Assembly (NCBI GenBank): GCA_900618425.1
Contig: UZAN01043386.1
Coordinates: forward strand, 1-20,298
Reading direction: 5' to 3'
DNA length: 20,298 nucleotides
Origin: Echinostoma caproni
Taxonomy: Eukaryota; Platyhelminthes; Trematoda; Plagiorchiida; Echinostomatidae
In this document: positions 9,313-19,949 of the stretch, piece after piece
How positions within the stretch are numbered: the stretch's first letter is position 1
Layout of the letters: every line of letters starts with the position of its first letter
Position numbers and translations under genes: made by a program
The notes under the pieces: generated by a model
What the model was told of the DNA's origin: nothing
What the model saw: the letters and a program-made list of their open reading frames with translations, nothing else
The model's database searches: none

Positions 9313-10868
9313 AAAGCATTAGAACAGGGTTATCACGACGGACGAACATCTGGAAAAGTTAAAAAAACCTTGAGCTATCCAGAGTTTCATCAATTGTGAC
9401 CATTCAATCTAAGTTAGTGCAGATGCAGTCACGTGAAAAGCATTCTCCGTGAACTCTGGTGTGCCATAACACTAACACCCACCCTCTTACCATCGATGCA
9501 CTTTCACCGCAAACTCCTGATACTATCCTTGTTTTTGCTCATCCTATCCCCTTATGTTGTCCTACAAGTCCCACACTACTTCAAACAACACCATTCAAAG
9601 TTTATTGTCTGGGTGTTTGTCATGTAACTCCGACTTCATTGCCTTCGTCTCTTGGGTAAAAGAAAACAATTCGTACTCAATGCCAAATTTCTACAACCCT
9701 GTTCGATCGTTCAGAATTCGATTTATTCTATATCTCCCATTCTACTCGATCTCTGTATCTTGGCTAATTCTTATGGTTGAATTAATGAAGAATGTGTCTA
9801 AAAGTATTTCTCACCTTTTCCGATCATAGTGCTTTTTTCTGATTTTTCCACTCGGCCGAAGAATGTCTCAGTTCGAACTTTTATAGCAATATCTAAACCG
9901 GACACTCCTCCTCTTCTTTGGTCTTTTGGTCCGAGTTCAACGTGAAACCACTGACGTTGGCACTGATCCGTCCCAACAATCCACTCTTGTCCCACTTGCC
10001 CCTCACCATGTGCAACCTATTGGTCCTTTTTCTACCATTATTACCAAGGTATGTGTTCTTCGGGGATCGGATATCCCCTTCACTTACATTCTCTCAGTCA
10101 CCAGGATTGATTCAAACTGATCACGTGACGCTAAAAGCCTGTCCATCCGGGGAGCTCAAATTCTTTTATTTCTTTGCTCTATTTTTCAATTCAAGTTATA
10201 AGTTTTCCATATTGAATTACAGAACCAATAACCTGTGTTTGGATGAATCTCGGAAGCACTCACTCTACAGATGTTTCTTATTGGTTAATCGATTGTTTTT
10301 ACCTTTGATATTTTACTGTTACGACAGTCCTTGATATTAATGGAAATACTCCATTTAGATAGGTAGCAATAGCTCATGAAAGGAGTGACAAAGACGAAAA
10401 CGGTTCAGTGTGCGGGAATTTCATATGTAATGGTTAATGAGGATAAACTGAGAACTCCGCGGGAATGTCAGAACTAGGTCAGAAAAGAAGCTATAATCAA
10501 AGTGTTTGAATGCTTGATCTAAGAAAATTAGATGCCTCATTCGAAGAATTCGGTTTAGGACACTCCTCGTAAAAATGCTGCTTATGTGAAGACAAACGTT
10601 TTTACACGAAATTCATTTCAAAAGGAAGGAATTGTACCTCATTTTGAGCTAATAAATAGGCATATATTCACGTAATTTCACTGAGGGACGAAATCGGGAG
10701 TGGTGATATAATTTTGACTCACTCAAGAAGTGATGATACACTCGACTTAGCGAGCGGCTGCAAGGTTACACAGGTAGCACTTATATTTTCACTCTCAGTT
10801 ACTTGTCTTATTATGAAGTCGGTGAACGGGCCCATCCGGTAGGATGTGAATTATAAGTGGCACACAGG
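9313..10868. other. Stretch between the two repeat copies; coding-like but unrecognised frames
   Basis: The plus strand from about 9440 to 10170 is pyrimidine-rich and carries overlapping frames. Two are proline-, serine- and threonine-rich (9459-9659, 9926-10120), as in ORF1 proteins of some retrotransposons or disordered exons. No domain, zinc knuckle or enzyme motif was found, and the frame shifts between them. The remainder (10340-10868) holds nothing recognisable. Pyrimidine-rich DNA by itself produces such Pro/Ser-rich frames, so this is weak evidence for coding. Confidence 0.25.
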
Positions 10869-11022
10869 AAAACAATTCCAACACTGACATTTGATTCACT
10901 ATGAGCATCATAAAAACGGGCAACATGGATTCCACTAGCATAGTAACTCTGGTGATCTGTTGATACTTAAGTCATGCATTTAATCTTCCACAGTGATCGA
11001 AATGTCTCGCAGTATTTTGTTT
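10869..11022 (+). repeat. Interspersed repeat of about 155 bp, copy 2 of 2
   Basis: This is the second copy of the unit at 9155-9312, in direct orientation with about 1.55 kb between. The layout resembles a small LTR element. However, no TG...CA ends, no tRNA primer-binding site after copy 1, no polypurine tract before copy 2 and no matching short flanks were found, so two separate insertions or a duplication are favoured. Confidence 0.75.
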
Positions 11023-13945
11023 CACAGGGCTCATAGTAAGCTGGTATGGATACGGTTTATGCTTGTCAGAATCACAAACAGGCTTCTGATCATTTCAAAA
11101 TCGGAAAACATCTAATACAATGGCAAATAGACTGGTAGATCTTTTGGACGCATATCGGGTAAATTTGCTGTGCGTTCTTATACTCTTCACTTGATCGATT
11201 TTTTACCTCTTTCACCTCAGTCAGCGAAACTCTAGCCAATCATGTCAGAATGATTTCACACAGTAAGCGCATCGTCTCTTATTATTCCCCTCACGAGTCC
11301 AATGGATTCGCAATCGAATGCTAGGTCCCAATAATCATCGAATCTCCGTTATATCAATTAGCATTCAAGCTTATTTATCCAAGATTTTCACAACGCATTT
11401 TTTGTTTGTTAAGCGTTTTCAATTGTCTTTTGTGCGGTTCCTCGCTTTTATATGTGCTTATTAGCTGTGGAATAACATGAAATAGAAAACCACTAAAATC
11501 AGTGAGATGGTCGATGCACTGGTAATCAAGTAGATGTGGAGGTGCTAGATTCGGAATATAATCAGACAGTTGAATCATCTATAGAACATCTCTGGGACTC
11601 CATCCACATTTTTGCAATTTTTTCCACGTTTTTAATTAATCCGTCATGAGACTAAGATATATTTGTCATTATGTGACTACCCAGATTACAGTTTCATATT
11701 ACCAAATTAGTTTGCATATAGGCTGGCAGAAGTGGCAGCTTTGCTCAGGGAACTCACTGTAATCTATGAGCTGTTCAACCATACCAAGAAGAGTGTTCGA
11801 GTCTGCTGGAAAACATTAAACGTAATTTTCTGATTATGCTCATCACTTGGTATTGTCGCGAAGTGATACTGAAATTTGTTAGTAGTTTGTTCCATGAGTG
11901 CATAAGAAGGTGGTTTGAAGATTCTCACACTATCGGGGAGCGGTTAAATTAGTTCATTATTATGAAAACAGGAGAAGCACAGAGATTGTTGAGCTGCCAG
12001 ACTACTGATCAAGAGCTTTTCATGAAACTGCTAAGCACCTATTGTAGATTAGATGTTTCGGTCGTAATTATGTCCTGTCTATGTTCTTCTTCCAATATAT
12101 CGCCCTCTCTCGCGACATTGTAATAGTAACACAAAGATGTGAGTGCTGTTCAAGCGTGTATGAACGTCTGAACAAAGTTTTTTGAAATTTCCACATTGAA
12201 CTACTTTTCCATTAAAGTGTTGACTAACCTAATTTTTTTGCAATATACACGATACTACTTTTACAAATTTATAACTTTCATTACAGTAGAACTACTCAAA
12301 ATTGTTGTCCGAATGATACCAGCAGTTGAAGCTGAAAATTAATCCTCCTAAATATGTTCTGCTGTTCAGTATTGGTTTCTGCTGATAATATTTGTCGTTT
12401 TTTATTTACTTGATATATAAATGATATATGACCACTGGTCAGACAGAGCTGACGTCGGTTATTATATACCTTAGAAAAGAATAACTGTAGAAGGCAGTAT
12501 TCATGCAATTCAACTGCTTGAACTACAGGGCCATCCATCGTCAGCCCATACGGTTCAATTACCAACAGCCATACGCATAGTTTTAGCCTCACGACGCAAG
12601 TAGTTATTGTGAGCGAACTGGAGTGTTATTTGAACATGGTTTTTGTCCAATCATTGAATTCCAAAACCATCGTACAAACAGTGAGGCTACAGTTTCGACG
12701 AGGCGGAAATGCACGATGTGTAGCAGGTCACCCAGCTGTTTTTTGATCTTGTTTCGGACAAGCGTAAAGCCACTGGCAGCATTTCCCTTAGGCGCAGACC
12801 AAAAAAGAGCAGTACATCAATGTTTCGGCTTTGTTGAAACTCGTCATTCGGTTGCACTTTTTCCAGTTTTGAGTTGAAGAAATGGAAAACCGGGTCAGAA
12901 AATTTTCGATAAACTCGGAAATGCAATTCAAAAATGAATTTTGTTATACGACGGCCACCGACAATAAAAGTTCCAATCTGTTTTTTTTTCTGTAAGTGTT
13001 ATTGGTATTTCGGGTTTCTTTGAATGGAGTAAAACATTGTCTTATGTGTCCCAAGAGCTGTGCCATATGTATTATTTGAACATAAAGTAGTCGAATACCG
13101 GGAAGGCATTCAATCTTGCTTCTAACTAAGCAAAGATAGATAAAAGGCTGTTCATTAGCCTGAATGTATTATTCCAGAAAAGCACGCATTAATGAAACAC
13201 TATCTGATTGTATCGATCTAGCCCCCAAGTGAAGATGCAATCAATGGGCCGAACGGACCTGATTGCATGCTTGAGATCGGTCATCTTTCGAACGAAAGTC
13301 CATATTCACAATAGATTTACACTTATTGATGTTACAATGCTTTCCCATAAGAAATAGAGGATCATTTCTAATCATCTACACTTAAGAAAATGATATAATG
13401 CTCAAGTTTTCTACTAACTGATGGAAAAAATCCTTCGAATTTAAGGAAAGAGTATTTATTCATCCCCATGGCCATTCCTCAGTAATCCCCACCTATCCAC
13501 TTACACGTTTGAGTATGTTGTAAACTATTCGCCAAGCCTCTGAAAACTGATATTTTTTTCAGAGGGTACAGACTGAAATGCAACCAAACCATCGGGGATT
13601 TGTAAATATCTTGTAGTGTTGTTATACTCAATTAATTTTGTTCATCTGAGCATCGTATTTTTAAGAGTAGCAAAGGAGTTGGTCAGAAATAGTGTGTTGA
13701 TGTTGTTTACAATTGTAATTATCGAAACGATTATAGGTTTACCGGATGCACCGATTAGTTTAATGTGACGAAATGCTCATTCAGTATGCATTATGGAAGA
13801 TTGCTGTCAAACGTATGTATCCCTATTTGGTTCGAACCTAACTAGGCTATCTAAATCACAAGTTGTTTTGCTGTCAATTCGTTAGGATGATTTTATTTTA
13901 ATATGATTGGGTCAAAAGGTATGTAGTACGGTTTATATATATTCC
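11023..13945. other. Long stretch without a supported gene
   Basis: This was scanned on both strands. The longest frames (98 codons minus at 12296-12592; 84 codons plus and 79 codons minus overlapping at 12623-12926) show no domain. The minus frame at 12296-12592 has a TTCTAAGGTATAT string at about 12464-12476 (minus) that would suit a splice donor, but no acceptor or homology backs it. No Pol III boxes with partners, arrays or RT motifs were seen. Confidence 0.35.
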
Positions 13946-13988
13946 TGTATGTATGTATGTATGTACGTATGTATGTATGTATGTATAT
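13946..13988 (+). repeat. (TGTA)n microsatellite
   Basis: About ten units of TGTA run from 13946 to 13988, with one ACG interruption. It is the reverse complement of the motif at 8106-8150, so the two arrays face each other across about 5.8 kb. Confidence 0.95.
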
Positions 13989-15734
13989 GTGGTTTCTTTT
14001 TTTCTTTCACACTGGACAATAATAACGTATCAAGTAATGTAACACACATCGAATTACTTGATCTGGATTGCTAACGGCATTATTGCAACAGTGTTCTCAC
14101 TCACTGATTTACATTGTATATGTATGAACCAGTTTAGGCCAACTGTCCATGCTGATTGTCATTGCAATTGTCCGTTTGCACACTGCCTGTTCGACAGTTG
14201 TCCTCAATCAGAACACGAGGGCAGTTTACCGAGTGAATACATTCGAACATATCATAGGCCCGTGGGTACATGAATCAGACTATTAATCTCTAATGTATTC
14301 ACATGGACTTGCTGCCACATCAAAACATTTGGACAACGGAATTCTCTGGTGTAAGCACGCATACACACGCATAATTGCAAGAGAACGTATAAACAAAATA
14401 TTAAAAAAACTTTTCGCAACTTCTTTCACTCATCCTACGTCCACCGCCCACGTCCACTATACCTCTCTTGGTGTTATACCTTTGGATTGGAACAGATTTG
14501 CCCATAAATATTCGAGATTCCTGGACAACTGTGGCAAAAAATCCCTACCCTCGGGAAATTATCCTGGTCCAGTGCAGGTCAACACACATATCCACGTACG
14601 CGCATACACATGCGCGGACACAGACGCTCGGAGAATGTCATGTTTCATTGTTTGATCGTGTGCCAAATAACTGAACCGATAAAATCGATCAATGATCATT
14701 TGCAATCAAATCGAGATGGTTGCCATACTTGTGTGGACCAGGTGTGACGCTTTTTTCTGTTTCCTGGTTTGCCAAACGAATTCAGCAAGTTGGTAACTTA
14801 TTCAAATTCATTGTTAGTTGCTGACTGAGCGGAACGGAGATTGTGCTCTTTGAGGATGTTAATTTACATCACATTTGAGTTTGGCACAAAGTGACTTCTG
14901 TAGTAAGCAGTCTGATATGGAGAGGGGCGGTTAGGGAATAGTATTTGATGACTCTAAAAAGTGGTAGATTTAACAAAAAATATTGAATTTCTAGTTTCTT
15001 ATGCCATGAACGCCAGGATTCAGTCCTGTTCGAAGGATTGGTAGGCTCGGAGGGATGGACATACAAGATATGATTTATTGTTCTATCCATGAATCTGATT
15101 TCGCAATCTAGGCACATAGTGATTTGCAAACTATTTGTCCCTTGTGCATTTATTACATATAAATATGCGTACATTAAATATAGCTTGTTTGCTAATCCTG
15201 CCTGTGCCACTGTGTGAGCCTCCAATTATTTCTGCACTATATCTAACGGTTATTTTACAAATTTTAACGAATTTGCATGCCAAAAATTCAAACATTTTCA
15301 TTAAATTTCTGTTCGATTATCACAAATCAATGGTGAAAAATTAACAAATGTCAGTGTTGACATTGCAATTGTAAGGTAATTTTCAATAAAATAGTGGGTG
15401 TATTTACAAGTTTTGGTAGGGAAAAATAAACCTTTCCTATATAAAATTCAGTGTTCCCAACAATGTTTTTAGGCTTTTATGTTGTTGTCGTTGTTTCAAA
15501 TAGTAGATAATAAGTCAGTTTGTGTTCAATTACAAGTCAAAGAAACTGAATCCAGCGAAACGATGAGTTAGTCAAATTCAAAATTTTAATATGGGTAATT
15601 TTCAAAACTGAAGCTTATTGACTCCCATGGAGTCTGTACACACCGGGTTCGAATGGTGGTACAATAAAATAGGGACAAAATAACTTATCACGCTCTCTCA
15701 CGAGTACTGAACAGTTAGATGTTCCAATGCTTCA
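13989..15734. other. Stretch without a supported gene
   Basis: Two frames of about 120 codons occur (plus 14293-14655; minus 14869-15225). Neither shows a known domain, and both have compositions expected of A+T-rich DNA. A CGGGTTCGAATGG at 15645-15657 resembles a B box on the plus strand, but no convincing A box lies at the right distance. Confidence 0.35.
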
Positions 15735-16380
15735 TTGAGCCCTGATATGTTTCAATCCATAGTTGGAGCACAAACAAAAGGTGGTGGAAGAGAGTTCCAG
15801 GTAATCCAAACTCTGAGGCTACTAGAGTGACGCCAGCGGCTATTTTGGAGCAAAATTTTAAATGGATGTCCTCTGAGGTGACGATTCCTGGATGATATTC
15901 GTAGAGTACTAGAAGAGTGGTTAAGTTGATGAAGTATTTGATATGTACGGATCATTTACATCCGTATTCGACCGTATTCAGATGAATAGATTCCGAGAAT
16001 TTTGCAGTTTCTACTGTATGCTTTGGATCGTAACCGTTTGACCATTTTGGTTACTGTTATCTGCGGCCGTTCGAGTGCCCTTTTTGTTATTTAAACATGG
16101 ATTCCTAGCTTATATAGCATACATGATGTGTGATCTAATGTATGTTGATAGAAGACAGGAAAGCAGGTTCAAAGACACGTCTTAGTGATCCAACTTTGAT
16201 GCTGCCTTTGATGATGTTCTAACCCAATGTGTCGAACATCCTAGATCCTCACAAACAATAACTCCCAGATCCTTTTCATTTGGAGCACGGAGTCTTGGCT
16301 GATTTCCAAGTACGTATGGAAAGCGACCCCTGTGACGCAACGATGCAAGTTTAATAGATTGGTTTCCCAATATTAAATAC
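15735..16380 (-). pseudogene. Decayed CR1-like reverse transcriptase, 3' half
   Basis: Read on the minus strand from 16380 down, pieces of the RT C-terminal half appear in the right order but in different frames. A KDLGVIVCEDL segment with following STHWVRT and AASK lies at about 16210-16290. TYIRSHIMYAI, equivalent to the conserved VRPHLEYC block, follows at about 16110-16140, ahead of an internal stop. Then come an IRTYQILHQL segment, RGHPFK, and WITWNSLPPP with CAPTMD at 15752-15955, which match the family's R-TYKIL, TRGHPYKL and V-DWNSLPEEVV-AP blocks. Frameshifts and stops break it, and the catalytic half (FADD and upstream) was not found. It is a 5'-truncated, inactive copy. Such proteins copy element RNA at nicked chromosomal targets. 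The blocks resemble those in 18764-19949 but differ enough to be separate insertions. Confidence 0.8.
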
Positions 16381-17324
16381 CTATCCTAAATGTCGGGATT
16401 TGGACGTCTCTGAACTCTCGCCAAGGCAAATTTTTCTATGACATCCATTTCGTTGTTCCGCTGTGAATGAGTGATAATTGTCTGTGTAATTAACCAATTG
16501 GCTAGGTCCTTTTTACGGCCTTTACGAGTTTGGTCAGTGTCAGTTCATCTTCAGCAGGACACAAATGGATCAAACTGTTATCCTAGGGAAAGTTCATGGC
16601 AGGAATCACACGGAGGTCTGTCACTTTGGTAGGCGATAAAGGTAAACTGTTGGTTTTCAGGCATTCTCCTATAGAGGTGTGGTAAATGTAACCGAAAAGC
16701 AAAACTGCAAGGTCGCTACCTCCTAATGAAGACGTGATTCTTGACAGATTTTACTTTAAGCTACTCGCTTGTCAACAACAATTTCGACGTTAATGGCAAG
16801 TTGCCTTTTCGGAATCCGTTATGCTGTTATGATTATATATAGGATGTGATTTATTAGACTGTGTTAAATGTCGTTTGAGTGGCTGGCTTTAGCTCTGCTG
16901 TTTTATAATATTGAACAATTAAAGTCTTCCATTAGCAGTGAGTTTTCATAAGAAGGCGTATCTTATGGTATGAGGACGCAGAAGAACGGTAGACTACATT
17001 GATCAAACAACTTCTGTCTTTGGACGACCAAAATAAGTACCGAAGTGTATCGAGGTTGCATCGATTAGGTCAAGTGGTTAGAGCTGAAGATTGCTGCAAA
17101 AAGAAACATCAATAAAAAGATCACGGCTCATCAGGAAGATTCTAGTTGAGTATCATTTGGAGTCAAGAATATCGGTCCACAAGATCGGTCAACAAGCGTC
17201 AACAAGATCCCACAGACCAGTTTGCAAGCACAGTCCCACTTCAAAAAATTTTACCAAGACTTGTGCGTTAGTGTAAAAACAGGTTATGGAGTTCCGATCT
17301 AGGAATTTACTTGGGTTCGAATAT
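16381..17324. other. Stretch without a supported gene, possibly including more RT remnant
   Basis: The minus strand just above the RT remnant (16381-16560) may hold further decayed RT sequence, including a second short stretch that repeats the LGNQ wording, but no catalytic motif could be read. From 16560 to 17324 nothing was recognised. A GGGTTCGAATATT on the plus strand at 17313-17325 resembles a B box without a partner and lies at the ragged end of the SINE to its right. Confidence 0.35.
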
Positions 17325-17697
17325 TCATCTATGATAACCACTGTGTGACCGGCTACCAGCGTTTGTTTTTGGAGAATCAGTTCTGCTGCTGTGAGCGGTC
17401 GAAGGTGGAGAGGGAAGTGGAGTTCGCCGTGAGAAAGGTTGCGTGTTAGCACCGGTCTCTAACTGCGGACACCGTTCGACCTCAGTGTTCAACAGGAGTA
17501 TGAGACGTAATTCAGAAGATTCTTTTCTTCTATAGGTGATGGAAAGATTTACGATGACCGACAAAGAGCACCGGACAGTTTTTTTGTCCTGTTTGGGACT
17601 GGTGAGCAGTGCGTACATTTTGTGTCCCTGCCAGGCATTAAAACGCGAACTTTCGGGTCGGGACTTCCAGCCCTTATCCCTAAGCTAAACTGTCTTT
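17325..17697 (-). mobile_element. tRNA-derived SINE with hammerhead-like block (Sm-alpha-like)
   Basis: On the minus strand the unit begins near 17697. TAGCTTAGGGATAAGG at 17672-17687 suits an A box, and about twenty bases further GAAAGTTCGCGTTT at 17641-17654 is a B box with damage after GTTCG. Some 45 bases downstream, GTCCCAAACAGGAC (17586-17599) forms a 4-bp stem with a 6-base loop. It is preceded by CTCACCA where hammerhead ribozymes have CTGANGA and followed by AAAA where they have GAAA. Schistosome Sm-alpha elements join a Pol III promoter to a hammerhead with a very similar stem II, so this is read as a related, probably inactive copy. A 97-codon open frame at 17325-17618 overlaps it and is probably incidental. 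The 3' end is not clear; similarity to a unit could extend to about 17310. Confidence 0.6.
17586..17606 (-). ncRNA. Degenerate hammerhead ribozyme core
   Basis: Within the SINE, stem II (GTCC/GGAC) is perfect, but the two core strands are changed. CTCACCA has C at both G positions of CTGANGA that are needed for catalysis, and AAAA replaces GAAA. Self-cleavage is therefore not expected in this copy. Stems I and III could not be drawn with confidence. Confidence 0.4.
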
Positions 17698-18763
17698 TTA
17701 TCGCTTATAAATGCATTCAGCATCTCCTTTTACTTTTGGCGTCATATTTTTCATCTGTTGTGTAGATATGTTTGGCGCAACTTGGCTCCCGGAACTAGAA
17801 CTGATGACTGCACCGTTTATTACTGTTGTGGTCTTTGTAATGCAACTAAGTGTCGGCTGTATTGAAGCGTTCTCCGGTTATGGGCAATACTCGTGTTCCC
17901 CTTTCGTTTTAGCACCGTAGTGGGTTCAGCGGAACATAGAAAAAGTATTGGATGAGTGCTACTGAGGAGAAATATAAGATGGCCTATGGATCAGACTCGC
18001 CAGGAGAACCGGAGGATTACAGGAGGTTATTCCATCTTGCAGTACATAAATGTTTATCTTTTTCTCAGCAACTCAAGATAATTTGTCATGCCTATTTGAA
18101 ATGCTTATAATGCATTTGACCACTTGGGTATACAAGTATTCCGTGCAGAACCAAAAACAATCTCGTTGTGCGGTTATCTACTTTGTCTGCTTGCTCGTGA
18201 ATTTCGCGCATGTGGGGTGAAAATATTTCTGACCGTATGTGTATGACATTCCTGTCTTAGCACCTTTGCCACCGCCTGTCGATGAATCACAGGTCCCCAA
18301 AACTTGTGTGATCAATGGCGTGGCAATTTTTTTTACTCCGACTACTCATTTTGATACAGTGAACGGAGATATGAGAGACAGCTAACAGCTGAATAAACCG
18401 TTGAACTACGCTTGAAATGGTACCACAATGAATGCAATACGCGTAGAAGTAAATACACTAGCGCACGTGAATCGGACAGAAAACTCGGTTTTAACAACCG
18501 AACAACAGAATGGTGCCACACTTGGGAGATATATTCAAGAGATAAATTTCGTCCTTTGGTTCCTTTGGTTGTCAGTGATTCCTTTGTCTGCCAACCCTTT
18601 TAGTCAGAAGTTTTTTCTGTAGGACTGAGTGTTACTGTGTCGTAGAAGATTCTTTACAAATACATTGGAAGTCAGTTTAAATGGTTAGTTTGCATGCGGT
18701 CCATCTTTAGACTTCCCATATACTGCTCAGTATTCTACATCGGGAAACAGTGCCAAACAGCCA
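17698..18763. other. Stretch without a supported gene
   Basis: No domain or RNA was recognised. The rightmost 100 bases may be the 3' untranslated end of the retrotransposon whose stop codon is at 18764-18766 (minus), but no tail, microsatellite end or target duplication that would fix its 3' end was found. Confidence 0.35.
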
Positions 18764-19949
18764 CTACCTGTCCAGTGCCATTTTGAAAACCTGGAAACTC
18801 AGGTTCACCAGTTCCTCGGACATTCTACTCCGCCTGTTACCAATTCTAGTGCTGAAGAAATTCGACCTCTCACCTAACCTACTCCTTTTTTTCATCCTGT
18901 TATCTCTATTGGGGCAATAATGAACAAATCCTCAGGGTGTATTCCTGAGAATCCTCTCCTAATTTTAAAATCTTCCATAAGTTCCTCTGGAATTCACCTT
19001 CGCTATGAGGTAGCCGTATTCCTTTCTTGCATTATTTATCTCTGTTCCTCCCTCATTCTTGTTGCTAGTCTCTTCACCTTCTTCAGGCAGGTGATGTCCT
19101 TTTTGTGCAGAGGTGCTCCAGGCTTGGACACAGTATTCAAAATGAGGCCATACTACTATTTTGGACAATGGGACGAAGATTTCTGGTTTTCTTTATGATA
19201 GGGCCAACTTGAACATTGTGCATTGTGGGCTGTACGAAGTGAAATCTACTGTCATTATTACACCGACACCCTTGGCTGTTTTTATCACCTCCACTTTAAA
19301 AGCTCACCGCGTTCAAACAGCCACTAACTTTTATCTTGATCTTATTTTTTTTAATTTTACTTCCTTTTATTGAACATGCAATGGTACAATTTTCAGGAAG
19401 GGGGAAGCAGCAGATCAAAGCGCTGCCATTCAACACACAATGGTTAAAGTCAGGCGGTGGTAGTGGGATTCGAACACATCCCGGGGTGATAATTTGGTGA
19501 CGTTACCACCGGGCCACCACCGCAGCCCTAACGAATAATGTGCTTTGGACAACTGGCACTTGCCTGTATTTAGCGCCAAGTTCCAATTCTCTGACCATTC
19601 AAATACATGTTGAATCTTCCCCACTAGGTTAACCCTGCCACTTGATCCAATCACCTTCAAATCACCTGCGAAGATGAATTAAGGCGAATGTCTTTAACCT
19701 TGCTAGGTCATTGATGAATAAAAGGAGCAGTAGCGGTCTTACAGTCGAACCTTGTGGCATTTAACTGGTCGATCGAATGACCTGACAACTGGCTTCTTCT
19801 ACCCTCATTGTGAAGGTTTCATCCATCAGAAATGCGGTTAACCATCTATGTAGGTCCCCGTCTAACCCAAAGGATTTGACTTTATGCAATAGCAACCTAT
19901 GTTTCTCAGAATCAAAAATTTTGCTAAAATCGAGGTCGAAAACCTCAAT
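18764..19949 (-). pseudogene. CR1-like reverse transcriptase pseudogene, 5'-truncated and interrupted by a SINE
   Basis: The minus strand carries most of a CR1-type RT in order. FDLDFSKIFDS with HRLLLHKVKSFGL (RT motif A and after) lies at about 19850-19945, and MPQGST-RPLLLLLFINDL (the GVPQGSVLGP block) at about 19710-19760. FAGDLKVIGSSG follows in the place of the catalytic FADD, then WNLALNTGKCQL at about 19555-19590. After an inserted SINE the reading resumes with KGVGVIMTVDF, then WPHFEYCVQAW at about 19105-19140, and ends in FFSTRIGN....MSEELV with FKMALDR before a TAG at 18764-18766. Frames shift several times, stops occur, and the second catalytic Asp pair is FAGD, so it is inactive. 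It starts abruptly at about 19949, where a plus-strand RT fragment begins. By family it is like schistosome CR1-type elements; the exact family was not determined. Confidence 0.88.
19338..19528 (-). mobile_element. tRNA-derived SINE inserted in the RT pseudogene
   Basis: Read on the minus strand from 19528, the unit starts GGGCTGCGGTGGTGG. TGGCCCGGTGG at 19506-19516 matches the tRNA A box. About 30 bases later GTTCGAATCC at 19466-19475 matches the B box. The head closes with CCACCGC, which pairs over 7 bp with GCGGTGG at the start, as an acceptor stem does. An unrelated body follows, then an A-rich end (AATTAAAAAAAATAAGAT... near 19340-19360). RT coding is found on both sides, so the unit landed inside it. 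A GTTAG occurs at both edges and may be a short target duplication. Transcription would be by Pol III from the internal boxes and mobility would use a LINE partner. A plain tRNA gene is unlikely because the D and anticodon arms fold poorly. Confidence 0.75.

Noticed and set aside
9155..11022. LTR retrotransposon defined by the direct repeats
   Set aside because: No TG...CA ends, primer-binding site, polypurine tract, matching flanks or gag/pol motifs were found; kept only as a repeat pair.
12296..12926. Overlapping frames of 79-98 codons on both strands as exons
   Set aside because: A donor-like AAGGTATAT exists, but there is no matching acceptor, no domain and no support from composition.
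15640..15660. B-box-like GGGTTCGAATGG on the plus strand, candidate tRNA or SINE head
   Set aside because: No A box at tRNA spacing and no acceptor-type pairing of the flanks were found.
17325..17618. 97-codon minus-strand frame
   Set aside because: It lies wholly within the SINE-like unit and shows no domain, so it is treated as a chance frame in a repeat.
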